DNA of 64,000 nt, from assembly GCA_002427605.1 (NCBI GenBank), contig DIRT01000019.1, positions 1 to 64,000 on the forward strand, written 5' to 3'. The position numbers were made by a program, and so were the translations under genes. Each line of letters opens with the position of its first letter. The stretch's first letter is position 1. The notes beneath the pieces are model-generated. The model was not told where the DNA came from and ran no database searches. It worked only from the letters and a program-made list of their open reading frames with translations. Positions 12,801 through 18,039 of this stretch are shown in pieces. The stretch is from Bacteroidales bacterium UBA5429. Lineage in GTDB: Bacteria; Bacteroidota; Bacteroidia; Bacteroidales; WCHB1-69.

Positions 12801-15146
12801 CAAACAACCACTCCTGTATTCCAGTTGCCAGCTACTTTACCAGCCAATGATGCTGCATCACCATACGTATTCAATGTATCAGTGATGAGTGACAACTTCC
12901 ATTGTGACGCTGTATCAGCATCTCACATTGTGAATATCTACGCGGTTCCATCAGTAACTATTACTTTGGATCACAGTGTAGTATGTAGTGGTGGATCAGT
13001 TACTGCAACTGCTCACGTAACTCCTGTAGGTACCTACAACTATGTATGGACTGTAAACGGTACTGTTCAAGGTATCAATGCAGCCACATTGACAATGAAT
13101 AACTTACCTATTGGTAATAATGATATCAGTGTAGCTGTTACTCCAAATAATGCAGATGCTGCTTGTCATGGATCAGCCAATGCAGTTGTAACTGTTGTTG
13201 CAGATCCTGTAGTAACCATCACTTCTGATGTAACCACATTATGTGCAGGAGGTACTGTTAACTTAAGTGTTCAAAACATCACATTAGACAGTGGTATTCC
13301 AGCCGGCTCATACACTTATGAGTGGCGTGTAAATGGTGTATTGATACCAAACGTAATTGGTAATGCTTTGAGTCAAACATTGACTATTCCAGGTACTTAT
13401 GTATATGCATTGAGAGTGATTATGAATAACGGTTTAGACTGTGGTTCAGACTGGTCTAACGAGATCGTTGTGACAGTAGCACCTCAACCTGTTGTTACTA
13501 TCAATCCTGCCGGATTAGGTATCTTAGATCTTTGTGTAGGTGGTGAAGTTACACTCAGTGCAACAGTAACCAACAGTAATTCTGCACATGGTACTTATAC
13601 TTATACCTGGTACTCAAATAATACTAATACCGGTGTATCTACCAATCCATATAACCAAACATTAAATGAAGTAGGAACTTACAACTACTACGTGGTTGTA
13701 GACGCTTCCGGTAGCGCATGTGCTCCAGTAGCTTCTAATGTGATTACTTACAACGTTGTTGCTGATCCAACCTGGACTGCAATCTCAGTACTATATCCTG
13801 AAATCTGTGTAGGTGAAACTGTTCAACTTAACGCAGGTGTTCAAGGTGGTGTACAAGATGGTTCCGGTAACACCAACGGAGTAATCCACTGGACAGTATG
13901 GGCAGAGGGTGGTGATGCAGAAATTGTTGATGGTGGTATAGGAGGCACATCATTTGATACTCCTGATGCTGCAGGTCAATATTATTACCAACCAACCTAT
14001 ATTGGTCAATTGGGAAGCGGATGTAATATTGAGGTTAATCCTGTTACACCTGTTGTTGTACATGAAAGACCAACTATTCATTTTGCAGACGGTGACGGTA
14101 CTGTAATTTGTGGCAACGATCCTAACTCCTTTGCAACTGTAGTTGTAGAGTTGACAGGAACTGCTCCATTTACATTCACCTTAACCGGTTCTAACGGTTA
14201 TTCAGAAATGTTCACAACTTCATTGAATACCTTCCCAATCTACTTGAATCCATTCTTCACCGGATCTTACACCATCACTCATTTACATGATGCGAACTGT
14301 GACGCAGTTGATTATCCTGCTCCAATAACTGTTATTGTATCGCATATTGATGTGTTAGACTTGGTAGCAGAGACTTGCGGTGAGACTGAAGATGGTTCTT
14401 TACCAACAGTTCAAATTGATGTTAATATTGCAGCAACCTCTCCAGGTATTGCTCCAATTGCATTCATTACATATCTGACTGATCCTGCAATGAATACACA
14501 ATCTCCTATCTATTATACTGGTTCTAGAACTTATATTGAGTTCATTACACCTACTGTTCCTGGTGACTACCCAATCATCATTACTATTGATGGTTGTGAT
14601 TACCATGCAACTGTAAGAGTGTTGATCGGACAATACAACTTAGGCGGAACTGATGCGTTGATGCAACAAAGATGGGATGATGTGGTGGTTGTAAACAACA
14701 ATCCTGAAACCAACGGTGGTTATACCTTTGTAACTTATCAATGGTACAAGGATGGCGTTGAGATCCCCGGAGCTACACATCAATATTACCAAGAGCTTGG
14801 TGGTTTGAATGGATTCTACTCAGTTAAATTGACTGCCGAGACCGAAGATGGTTTGGTAGAGTTCAAGACTTGTGAGCAATTCTTCGTATCTCAAAATTTA
14901 ACTAAGATTTATCCTGTACCTGCGAATGTTGAAGAGACTGTAACTATTGAAGTGAATTTAACTGCAGAAGAGTTAGAAGGTGCTGTATTAGACATCTTCG
15001 ATGCTAAGGGAGCATTGGTAAGACAACTTCCTGTTGAAGATATCATCATCAGAGTAGATGGCTTCCAAACTCCAGGTGCATACTTCGGACGCATTACTAC
15101 AGGTACTAATGAAATTAAGACTGTTAAATTCGTAATTGTTAAATAA
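810..15146 (+). CDS. Giant secreted Ig-like repeat protein with T9SS sorting domain (4778 aa)
   Basis: This is a predicted cell-surface or released protein exported by Sec and then the type IX secretion system; its exact role (adhesin, stalk or matrix protein) is not known. Residues 1 to about 22 form a signal peptide (MKKFIFFFLMAFLLL..., ending near FAEK). A PKD-like domain follows to about residue 165. Then come about 46 Ig-like units of 85-105 residues, counted by eye, each with C-[DEV]-G-G-x-V-x-L-T-A, a central Y-x-W-Y-x-N-G, then P-G-A-T, and a late G-C that probably forms a disulfide with the first Cys. From about 2.94 to 11.3 kb the units form an A-B-C triplet repeated ten times. The last 80 or so residues (KIYPVPAN ... 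VKFVIVK) look like a type A T9SS sorting domain. No catalytic domain is visible. A 10-bp hairpin and an OmpA-type gene follow directly. Confidence 0.9.
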   Translation: MKKFIFFFLMAFLLLSNGHTFAEKSTHTLANKLTVDRIDHVDGVDGVAHDETIPLVTTSAGPVTITEGTELTFSSTITPPPERSSEWLTTNNNRQTRIIVNGDAGSWYAHNGTDQPASRSYTFDTPGTYTVQIEFRHRERSSGLSGWSDWSNHLSNTITVNVFAIPTITGPDVVCQGSDVTLTATDYPGFTYQWYANGVEASPSTAGSTFTVPTDNVGSITYSVALVQNGTIGTPSAEHPVQVVALPTVHVGGGTDVICGSSANITINPTYNPTSGLSYQWYLDGVAIEGGTTASLTNYPLTAQSDPYEFHVEATMTAAPHCSNKSINQRVLVYEVPTFDIVPDVAHACDGGTVTLTHNLPAAEAANFAFQWLDAGGTAIGAATGESYSFTAVEGANTYQLRITHTTYTCSRTVQHTFNADAVPTVALSATKDNICVDDNFELTAIPTPAEAPHEGAYTYTWYRGGTALVGPSGPTFSDGPMAVGTYNYGVSVKSTYPGCESAVDEILGMEVHEKPVIEIAGKTVYCEVPANVILEAQGELASSTYQWYVDGLEINPGGTAKQLNHPNNIPQAAPYIYSVEVTAPDLNGACVSTAQVEVVVNDNIQVTLGTPAVTTVCVGGQVELEVTDAHLYPGANYIWYRNGIAISTLGLPNFSDIYDTPGTYTYNVVGQISPGCETPPSESVVITVLDAPTATNFAIGPVDPIPGNTICDGGQITLGITDQTFDPTIPYIYAWYRNGVMIPNANMPTLTDSPLSVDQDSTYYTYNLVLISGDVCEMTADYTILVKRNPVVELVTAPNVCDVPNNIVVSIAVDGETGYFEGGHFFYKIDGVIQYEESNLGGHTFYFGPRNYPYTFQVEYIAPNGCNSFSNVAEVMVHARPEIEILAEETPICVGGDIDLTATLGNYSLAAEYTYQWYRINTNDANAIPGATLPEFSEVATTAGTHTYWLIVDNYAVHGPGSELRCHSQQSVNIVVEDIPTVELEVNVGEICDGGQLTLTTTVDGGVPGGEVYTWYRNGVIIEGATQPVLNDSPTTVDQDTTYYTYTVEVAQTASGCQSVMSESVTVLVKRNPVVELVANPNVCDVADNIILSTAIDGETGAIPGVFIYTQDGVVHDTIHNNGGKIFTMGPRNYPYVYQVEYYSPNGCNAFSNTVEVMVHEKPEFELFVEESPICIGGDIDLSVTLSNYSISHDYTYQWYKDGTDASDAIPGATLPAYHEVATAAGTYVYYLAVDNYAVHAPSSPTFRCHAIKSIEVVVNEDPTIELAISAPVICEGGEVTLTATVTGGVPETPGVTPGMVYSWYKNDVLVPEATDAVYVDYPVTVDGDVTTIIYRVEVTQTASGCASVIAATQTLEVNPNPSVQIEGDPIICQGTNITLTANDNDAYDGANLTYQWRLFNADLAHATATTATYSDSHPGSDNPYIFTVVVTNAHGCTTESAPFEVYVNIPPVVEITATENHVCVGGEVTLTAHLEDYNAPDLVYRWYANDVELYGATEATYTTVMNATTVFKVVVDQITSGCSDFDEFTVTVEADPVIAITIDEPVICEGGEVVLTATITEGGVAGGEVYTWYKNDVLVPGAYAATLVDYPVTTDGDITQITYRVEVTQTAAGCASVNVAQTTLEIHPNPSVQIEGDPIICDGSPVELTANVNDEYPNSELTYQWRLFNADIAGATGDFYTDTYPDTDNPYIFTVVVTNPNGCTTESAPFYQYVNTAPVVEVTATETEICEGGEVTMVAHLGDYNSPNLVYQWYTVDGGVETPIHGASEISLTIIPTTTTTYRVRVIQTISACEAYGDVTINVAEDPEITVEIDESVICEGGEVTLTATVTGGVAGGEVYKWYKNDVLVPGAYAATLVDYPVTVDGDMTTIIYRVEVTQTAAGCASVNVAETTLEIYPNPSVQIEGDPIICDGTDISLTANVNDEYPGSNLTYQWRLFNADIPGADEVTYTHGYPGTDNPYIFTVVVANELGCITESAPFEVYVNIPPVVEITATETDICVGGEVTLTAHLEDYNAAELVYRWYADGTQIYGATEATLTIISDATTTYTVEVIQTTSACLATDDITINVYPDPIITEIEISEDQICSGGQVTVTAHTTNLIGTPTFTWYRNGILLPEVTTAVFTESPEAIDGDLTIYTYSAYVTTDVAGCQSDIQFSSELTVFDNPVVVISGDANICETDSVFLTAFVDHVSDPVGILSYTWFESGQTLENSAYGVNTPHSQNLVDYFAPRYEPYVFTVRVTRDNGCTTLSEPFELYVHESPVVNITASENPVCETGEVTLTANLDDYNTDMITYQWYTETYNTYPVYTGPDTFVEVTDTIKTPIPGATQQQYTTVVDETSAFYVRVLQTHSLCEKYDRFVVEVIPTPVVTEIIISDATICEGGEVTISAVTDPADITGAIYTWYQNGILMEGISGASFTHSPLAVDNDITTYEYSVSVSAPVAGCTSDIFTATELLTVYGNPTVVIEGNPLVCEDSLFTLIANINDTIPGTTVTYQWRRFNEDIPGATARELTTSEPFEFGNTYMYTVVVNTEYDNGTIGCVRESEPFYVVVGENPIVEIIATDTVACEGGAITLTAVLGNPYLENIAVTWYRNGEPIYGAHSLTYTAIITETSTFYAVVSSNGCTATTEEITITMIPTPTIGAVVAYNTTGGSDICEGGEVEVTAYLEGPEGNYIDSTATYTWYRNGFLMPLVTGPWFRESLHAIDGDTTHYTYSVIVTSESANCVSGMGYSNTVTVIRNPIVIINGNHEVCQAQGYTPNVYLSGYINGISDPDETTIFKWYKNGVYQENPSFQLYYTEVLGLSYQTVTYMLEVINGNGCSAFSEPFEVFVHPNPVVNITTEESTVCVGGQVTLQGNLNDYNEDEYVFQWYRNGISVNHLIPGATQMTYTTPPLTESATYYFRVIQRNTGCVDFDIQYITVVEDPVIEEVTVSATEVCHGAEVTVSAVTTNVTGTPIYTWYRNGQLIEGATGPSVTQTLYALGGDQSTYTYAVSVRTEHSGCESSLAVAPVITVTNDPHVVIAGEPVVCAGENNIVLHANSVPSTGMNYQWFLNNVAIDGATDATLVTTQPASTTPYIYSVLVSGAPGCDAMSATFEVIVNDAPIVTVTADAALICEGGEVTFTATIDNWNLDMLTYQWYHNGELIPGATNLTYTTTINDVADHTYSIVVDQLTSGCSGTDAVTVTVVADPVITSVEISEPFICDGGQVTITANTEGLVGEGIYTWYRNGELIEGVTGAQFLESPLSVDGDVTTYSYSAVVTSTISGCNSAMVTSPILTVYGNPVVGISGDAHICEDEPVNLMAFVDHVSDPVGNLTYTWFESGQQRDNLVNGIPVNSQVYLEYWYPSDQPYVFTVRVTRDNGCTTLSDPFYVYVHEKPVVNITATDEAVCEGGEVTLTANLDDYNTSNITYQWFTQTIDAIEVQISATEFVTVYDTVITNIAGATTQTYTTVVDETTVYGVLVNQTISGCTATDLVTITATTVPVVTEILITPSAEICDGGQVTLTAVTEGGVVGGEVYTWYRNGIIIPGANTATIIESPLAVDGDLTLYNYTVQVTQTASGCTSLISDPAVVTVYPTPTVQVAVNGNTTICEGGTVELIANVNPTNTNTTYQWFVDNVLIPGATDQTYIITDAVARETDYIYTVQVTQYIGCNVTSAPVAITVVADPEVVVTIDDPVICVGGTTTLYANVTNGVSGVNGLGNYTYNWYSTNSPETSLGTAPTLVVTGTTEQTTTYWVEVTSPYGCNTTAYYYNFEVIADPTVTVAVAAGYSEEVCEGGQTMLAAYVQGGLGTPSYQWYKNGNLLPGETNATIMTDPLYSSVTATYSVNVVMSTVGCDATNNFEAHTIVVPAPVVDITGNTNTCPGGTVTLTAVVSGGVANDNYSYQWYRVSNGISTAINGATTSVYTTSPLLLGDSYEYYVTINSFVSGCSASSGTVEANVVPEPTVSITGANAVCEGGVLTLTALVQGGIQPVNYTYTWTYQQGTNSGSYQTTTPVFQLPATLPANDAASPYVFNVSVMSDNFHCDAVSASHIVNIYAVPSVTITLDHSVVCSGGSVTATAHVTPVGTYNYVWTVNGTVQGINAATLTMNNLPIGNNDISVAVTPNNADAACHGSANAVVTVVADPVVTITSDVTTLCAGGTVNLSVQNITLDSGIPAGSYTYEWRVNGVLIPNVIGNALSQTLTIPGTYVYALRVIMNNGLDCGSDWSNEIVVTVAPQPVVTINPAGLGILDLCVGGEVTLSATVTNSNSAHGTYTYTWYSNNTNTGVSTNPYNQTLNEVGTYNYYVVVDASGSACAPVASNVITYNVVADPTWTAISVLYPEICVGETVQLNAGVQGGVQDGSGNTNGVIHWTVWAEGGDAEIVDGGIGGTSFDTPDAAGQYYYQPTYIGQLGSGCNIEVNPVTPVVVHERPTIHFADGDGTVICGNDPNSFATVVVELTGTAPFTFTLTGSNGYSEMFTTSLNTFPIYLNPFFTGSYTITHLHDANCDAVDYPAPITVIVSHIDVLDLVAETCGETEDGSLPTVQIDVNIAATSPGIAPIAFITYLTDPAMNTQSPIYYTGSRTYIEFITPTVPGDYPIIITIDGCDYHATVRVLIGQYNLGGTDALMQQRWDDVVVVNNNPETNGGYTFVTYQWYKDGVEIPGATHQYYQELGGLNGFYSVKLTAETEDGLVEFKTCEQFFVSQNLTKIYPVPANVEETVTIEVNLTAEELEGAVLDIFDAKGALVRQLPVEDIIIRVDGFQTPGAYFGRITTGTNEIKTVKFVIVK
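2942..11315 (+). repeat. Ten-fold higher-order repeat (A-B-C Ig triplets) inside the giant gene
   Basis: The Cys codon that opens each A-type unit falls near 2942, 3786, 4635, 5457, 6269, 7071, 7955, 8787, 9632, 10431 and 11315, a spacing of about 800-885 bp. Within each period the A unit carries YTWYRNG or YKND, the B unit carries TYQWRLFN or YTWFESG-type sequence, and the C unit carries L-x-D-Y-N or a similar turn before Y-x-W-Y. Units before 2.9 kb and after about 12 kb do not follow the order. Assigned by reading the translation. Confidence 0.75.
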
Positions 15147-15157
15147 GTTTATTACTA

Positions 15158-15181
15158 GTGAGTGGTGGGAACACCACTCAC
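15158..15181 (+). terminator. Perfect 10-bp hairpin with GGAA tetraloop between giant gene and OmpA gene
   Basis: GTGAGTGGTG and CACCACTCAC pair perfectly around a GGAA (GNRA-type) loop, 12 nt after the stop codon of the giant gene. No U-run follows, so it is not a classical intrinsic terminator. It may be a processing or stabilising hairpin that sets the ratio of the two transcripts, or a weak terminator. Confidence 0.65.
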
Positions 15182-15226
15182 GGTATTAATAAAATATAGT
15201 AATTGAAAATAAAAAAAATATAAATT

Positions 15227-16705
15227 ATGAAAAAGCAACTATTATTATTCAGTCTTCTTTTCACTTTGTTGCTCTCCTATTCGCAAGAGGTAGCTGAGCC
15301 AGCGCCTGTTGATACGACTCAACAAACTGAAGAAGCAGCATTTTGTCCTCATAGAATTTCAACCAAGATAGCGATTGGACCGACCAACAACGTTTATAGG
15401 AGAATGCCAACGATGGATCATAAATATTCCTATAGTTACGCTGTTGAAGCCGGTTACACCTATTTTTTCAATGAGAACTGGGGACTTGGCATTGGTTTGG
15501 GTTTACATCACATTCTTGCCAAAGGTCTTCTTAACATCAATGGTTCCACTATGGTTTTAGAACCAGGCTATTATGTTGAAGATCCTTACAGAGAGTATGA
15601 GATGTTTTTCCGCACTACTGGCTTTATTGAAAAACAATCTATTTGGGCTTTAGAGGTTCCCTTGACAGCTCAATATGAGTATCGTTTTGGCAGCAAGCGT
15701 AATGGTATTTATGCCGGCTTAGGCTTAAAAGGTTATTTTCCATTCAAAGCTAAGACTAATTTTAACACAGATCAAGGAAGTGTAACTTTAACCGGAAGAG
15801 AAGAGCAGATCAATGTGGACTGGGGTACTGATTTAGTGGGTCACTTTGGTGAATTTCCTGTTACTGCCAAATCATCGAGAGCAAAGATGAGAGCATCTTT
15901 GGATATTCAGGCAGACTTTGGTGGAATCTTCGGATTATCCCGTCGTACCGATTTTTACATTGGCGCGTACCTATCTTATGGCTTCTTAAACATTTTACCT
16001 AAAGAGGGTAAAGATTATGTTTCATTAAATGATGGAAGTTTACAGTTGAACGGCGCCGTTGCTTCAAACCAACTTCAACAGTACAATGCGTATCACAGCA
16101 AACAGATTTCTGAGAAATGGCATCTGTTCCAATTTGGAGTTAAGACCGGTTTCCACTTCAAACCTTGTACCGGTTTTGGTGCAGGTCCTGAGTATGAACG
16201 TGATCTAAAGAGACGTTACATGGATGAGATGGCAAAGAAAGCCAATGATCCGATTATTATCAAAACTACTGAGTATGTTTATGTAGTTCCTGTAACTCCT
16301 GCCAACTTAGAGGATGAAGATCAAGTAACTCAAGACAACATCAGAGAATTGGCAGAAGCTTTATCCAAGACCAAGATTTTGTTTGACTTAGACAAAGATA
16401 TTCCAAAGATTACCGATTATAACGACAACATCAGAAGAACTGTTGAGATTTTGAAGAAAGACAGATCATTAGGATTGATTGTTGAGGGTTATACATGTGA
16501 TTTAGGTGCAGAAGCACACAACAGAGACTTAGCACAACGCAGAGCTATTGCAATCAGAAAAATGTTTATTGATCAAGGTGTATATCCTGAGCAAATTTCT
16601 ATTGCTGCATACACTGCCAATGATCCAGAGAATAAGATGAATATTCCAGATCCAAGCAGAGAAGAGCACAGAGCTGCGATTTTTAGAATTATCAAAAACA
16701 GATAA
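15227..16705 (+). CDS. OmpA-family outer membrane protein with N-terminal barrel (492 aa)
   Basis: This is a predicted outer-membrane protein with a peptidoglycan-binding tail. Residues 1-20 are a signal peptide (MKKQLLLFSLLFTLLLSYSQ). About residues 40-320 alternate aromatic, glycine-rich strands typical of an outer-membrane beta barrel (e.g. YAGLGLKGYF, GAYLSYGFLNI). A linker rich in charged residues leads to an OmpA-like domain at about 385-492, with ILFDLDK, EGYTCDLG and NRDLAQRRA corresponding to the usual ILFDFDK, GHTD and NxxLSxRRA signatures. It lies 80 bp behind the giant T9SS cargo gene in the same direction. By analogy with SprB/SprF-type pairs it may help anchor or present that protein, but this is inferred from position only. 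An intrinsic terminator follows. Confidence 0.82.
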   Translation: MKKQLLLFSLLFTLLLSYSQEVAEPAPVDTTQQTEEAAFCPHRISTKIAIGPTNNVYRRMPTMDHKYSYSYAVEAGYTYFFNENWGLGIGLGLHHILAKGLLNINGSTMVLEPGYYVEDPYREYEMFFRTTGFIEKQSIWALEVPLTAQYEYRFGSKRNGIYAGLGLKGYFPFKAKTNFNTDQGSVTLTGREEQINVDWGTDLVGHFGEFPVTAKSSRAKMRASLDIQADFGGIFGLSRRTDFYIGAYLSYGFLNILPKEGKDYVSLNDGSLQLNGAVASNQLQQYNAYHSKQISEKWHLFQFGVKTGFHFKPCTGFGAGPEYERDLKRRYMDEMAKKANDPIIIKTTEYVYVVPVTPANLEDEDQVTQDNIRELAEALSKTKILFDLDKDIPKITDYNDNIRRTVEILKKDRSLGLIVEGYTCDLGAEAHNRDLAQRRAIAIRKMFIDQGVYPEQISIAAYTANDPENKMNIPDPSREEHRAAIFRIIKNR

Positions 16706-16728
16706 TTACACAGACTGAATATAAAATT

Positions 16729-16760
16729 GAAAGGGGTTTCTCGAGAGGGGAACCCTTTTT
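16729..16760 (+). terminator. Intrinsic terminator after the OmpA-type gene
   Basis: A stem AAAGGGGTT...GGAACCCTTT is followed by a T-run, about 25 nt after the OmpA-type stop codon. Confidence 0.7.
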
Positions 16761-16767
16761 TGAAGGA

Positions 16768-16831
16768 AGAAGGTAGAAGGTAGAAGGTAGAAGGATGATG
16801 AAGGCGGAGGGCGGAAGGCGGAAGTCGGAAG
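16768..16831. repeat. Short tandem repeats (AGAAGGT and GGCGGAA units)
   Basis: The 7-mer AGAAGGT runs in tandem over 16768-16794, followed by GGCGGAG/GGCGGAA/GTCGGAA heptamers at 16803-16831. The same heptamers appear at 32327-32357, 32903-32945 and 58106-58131, always in gaps. Confidence 0.7.
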
Positions 16832-16870
16832 TATTTTAAATTTAGAATGGATTCAAACACTTTAAGATTT

Positions 16871-16930
16871 CAGAGTGGGGAAATGGAATAACAAAAGAGG
16901 GACACCTATGCTGCCCCCCTTTTTTTTTAT
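16871..16930 (+). repeat. GAGTGGGG...CCCCCC intergenic element, copy 2
   Basis: CAGAGTGGGGAAAT, a 41-nt step from GAGTGGGG to CCCCCC, then a T8-9 run and ATTTCAAAATAAGAAAG. It sits between the convergent OmpA-type gene and the broken patatin gene. Same architecture as copies at 151, 25373 (minus) and 58290. Confidence 0.7.
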
Positions 16931-16972
16931 TTCAAAATAAGAAAGAAATAAGAAATACGAAGTAAGAAGTAA

Positions 16973-17996
16973 TTATTTGTTTGCTTTTTCTTCTTCGTTG
17001 TCGTACCACTCGAGATAAGCGTTGACGTGTGTTCTTCCAGCTTCCAGTAGGGCAGTTTTCTTTGCATCTTTGATGTCGAAATCGGTGGCTTTAACGTCCA
17101 TAGTGTCGATGTAAATGGTGCGTTGCCAGTCGTCGCTATGCAGGTGGAGATTGATTTGGAAATCGATCAAAGTTGTGAAAAGAGCCTGGGTATAGTCAAA
17201 GAAGTTTTCTATTTTCCTTACAGGCGGTTCGGCATTGTCGCGGAACATGGATACTTCCTCTTTACCGTCTAAACGGAAGCCTAACGTCTCTTTATTATAA
17301 ACATAATCAGCTATTTTTCTGTTTTTGCTTTTAAGAGATTTATTTATTTTTTCATAATAATCCGTACGTGTCAGGTTTCCCTTAACATACTTTGTTCGGT
17401 CGAAAATTTTGACCGGATAGTTGTCGAGCATGCCTCCATCCACATAAACGTCACTGCGGACATTCCTTACAGCGGCGAAGAAGAGCGGAATCGACATGGA
17501 GATTCGTGCTGCATCGGCAATACAGTAACGGGGTGTGTGTTCGGCGGAGAATATTTCGGAAAAAACCGGTGGAGAGGTTTGTCCCCATCAAGTAGATGTC
17601 GAGAAAAGGACGCTTGCTAGATTACATGGCTTGAACGTCAGCAAAAGTGGCATTGCTGTTGCCGGTTTTTTTCTCAATAAGGTTACCAATGAACTCACGA
17701 AAGAAATCCCCTTTATACCAGCCAAATTCTTTAATCAACCGTCTGCTGTCTCTGGCAATACCCCAGGAATTATCCATGAAATTCTTGAAGTTGAGACTCC
17801 AGACAATATCTTTGATCTCATTCGGTTTGTAGCCTAATCCGACCAATATGGCGACAATGGCACCGGCCGAAGTGCCTGCCACACGTTCGATGTTTTGCAA
17901 AATGTTTCTTTCCTGGAGCACCTCGAGTGCACCGGCGTAGGCAATGCCTTTGACACCACCACCTTCGAAAATAAGGTACTTAAAGAAATAGTTCAT
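16973..17996 (-). pseudogene. Patatin-like phospholipase, disrupted by a stop codon and a frameshift
   Basis: Intact members are serine lipid acyl hydrolases. The N-terminal part (17996 to 17622) has the oxyanion motif EGGGVKG and the nucleophile elbow GTSAG; the C-terminal part (from about 17560 to 16973) has the catalytic-Asp motif VDGG and then NYPVKIFD. An in-frame TAA at 17624-17622 replaces one codon, after which the frame continues with recognisable patatin sequence (RPFLDIYLMGTNLSTG). A one-base insertion in the A6 run at 17560-17565 (T6 on the coding strand) then shifts the frame; removing one base restores GFSEIFSAEHTPRY. With both lesions repaired the product would be about 340 residues with all catalytic residues present, so inactivation is recent or these are sequence errors. 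It lies 43 bp downstream of cysS on the same strand. Confidence 0.8.
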
Positions 17997-18039
17997 GGCT
18001 TTATAGTATTAAATGGTTAAAAATGAATATGATAACGGA

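Noticed and set aside
1926..14633. Many minus-strand open frames of 60-125 codons inside the giant gene
   Set aside because: They are antisense shadows of a repetitive, T/A-rich coding sequence; their products are Cys/Ser/Asn/Ile-rich and repeat along with the sense units, and no promoters or starts support them.
16768..16831. CRISPR-like array of short repeats
   Set aside because: The units are 7-mers in direct contact with no spacers, and no cas genes are present.
16973..17497. A separate intact gene for the C-terminal half of the patatin
   Set aside because: It lacks the nucleophile Ser and oxyanion loop, and the DNA directly upstream encodes the missing patatin sequence in another frame.
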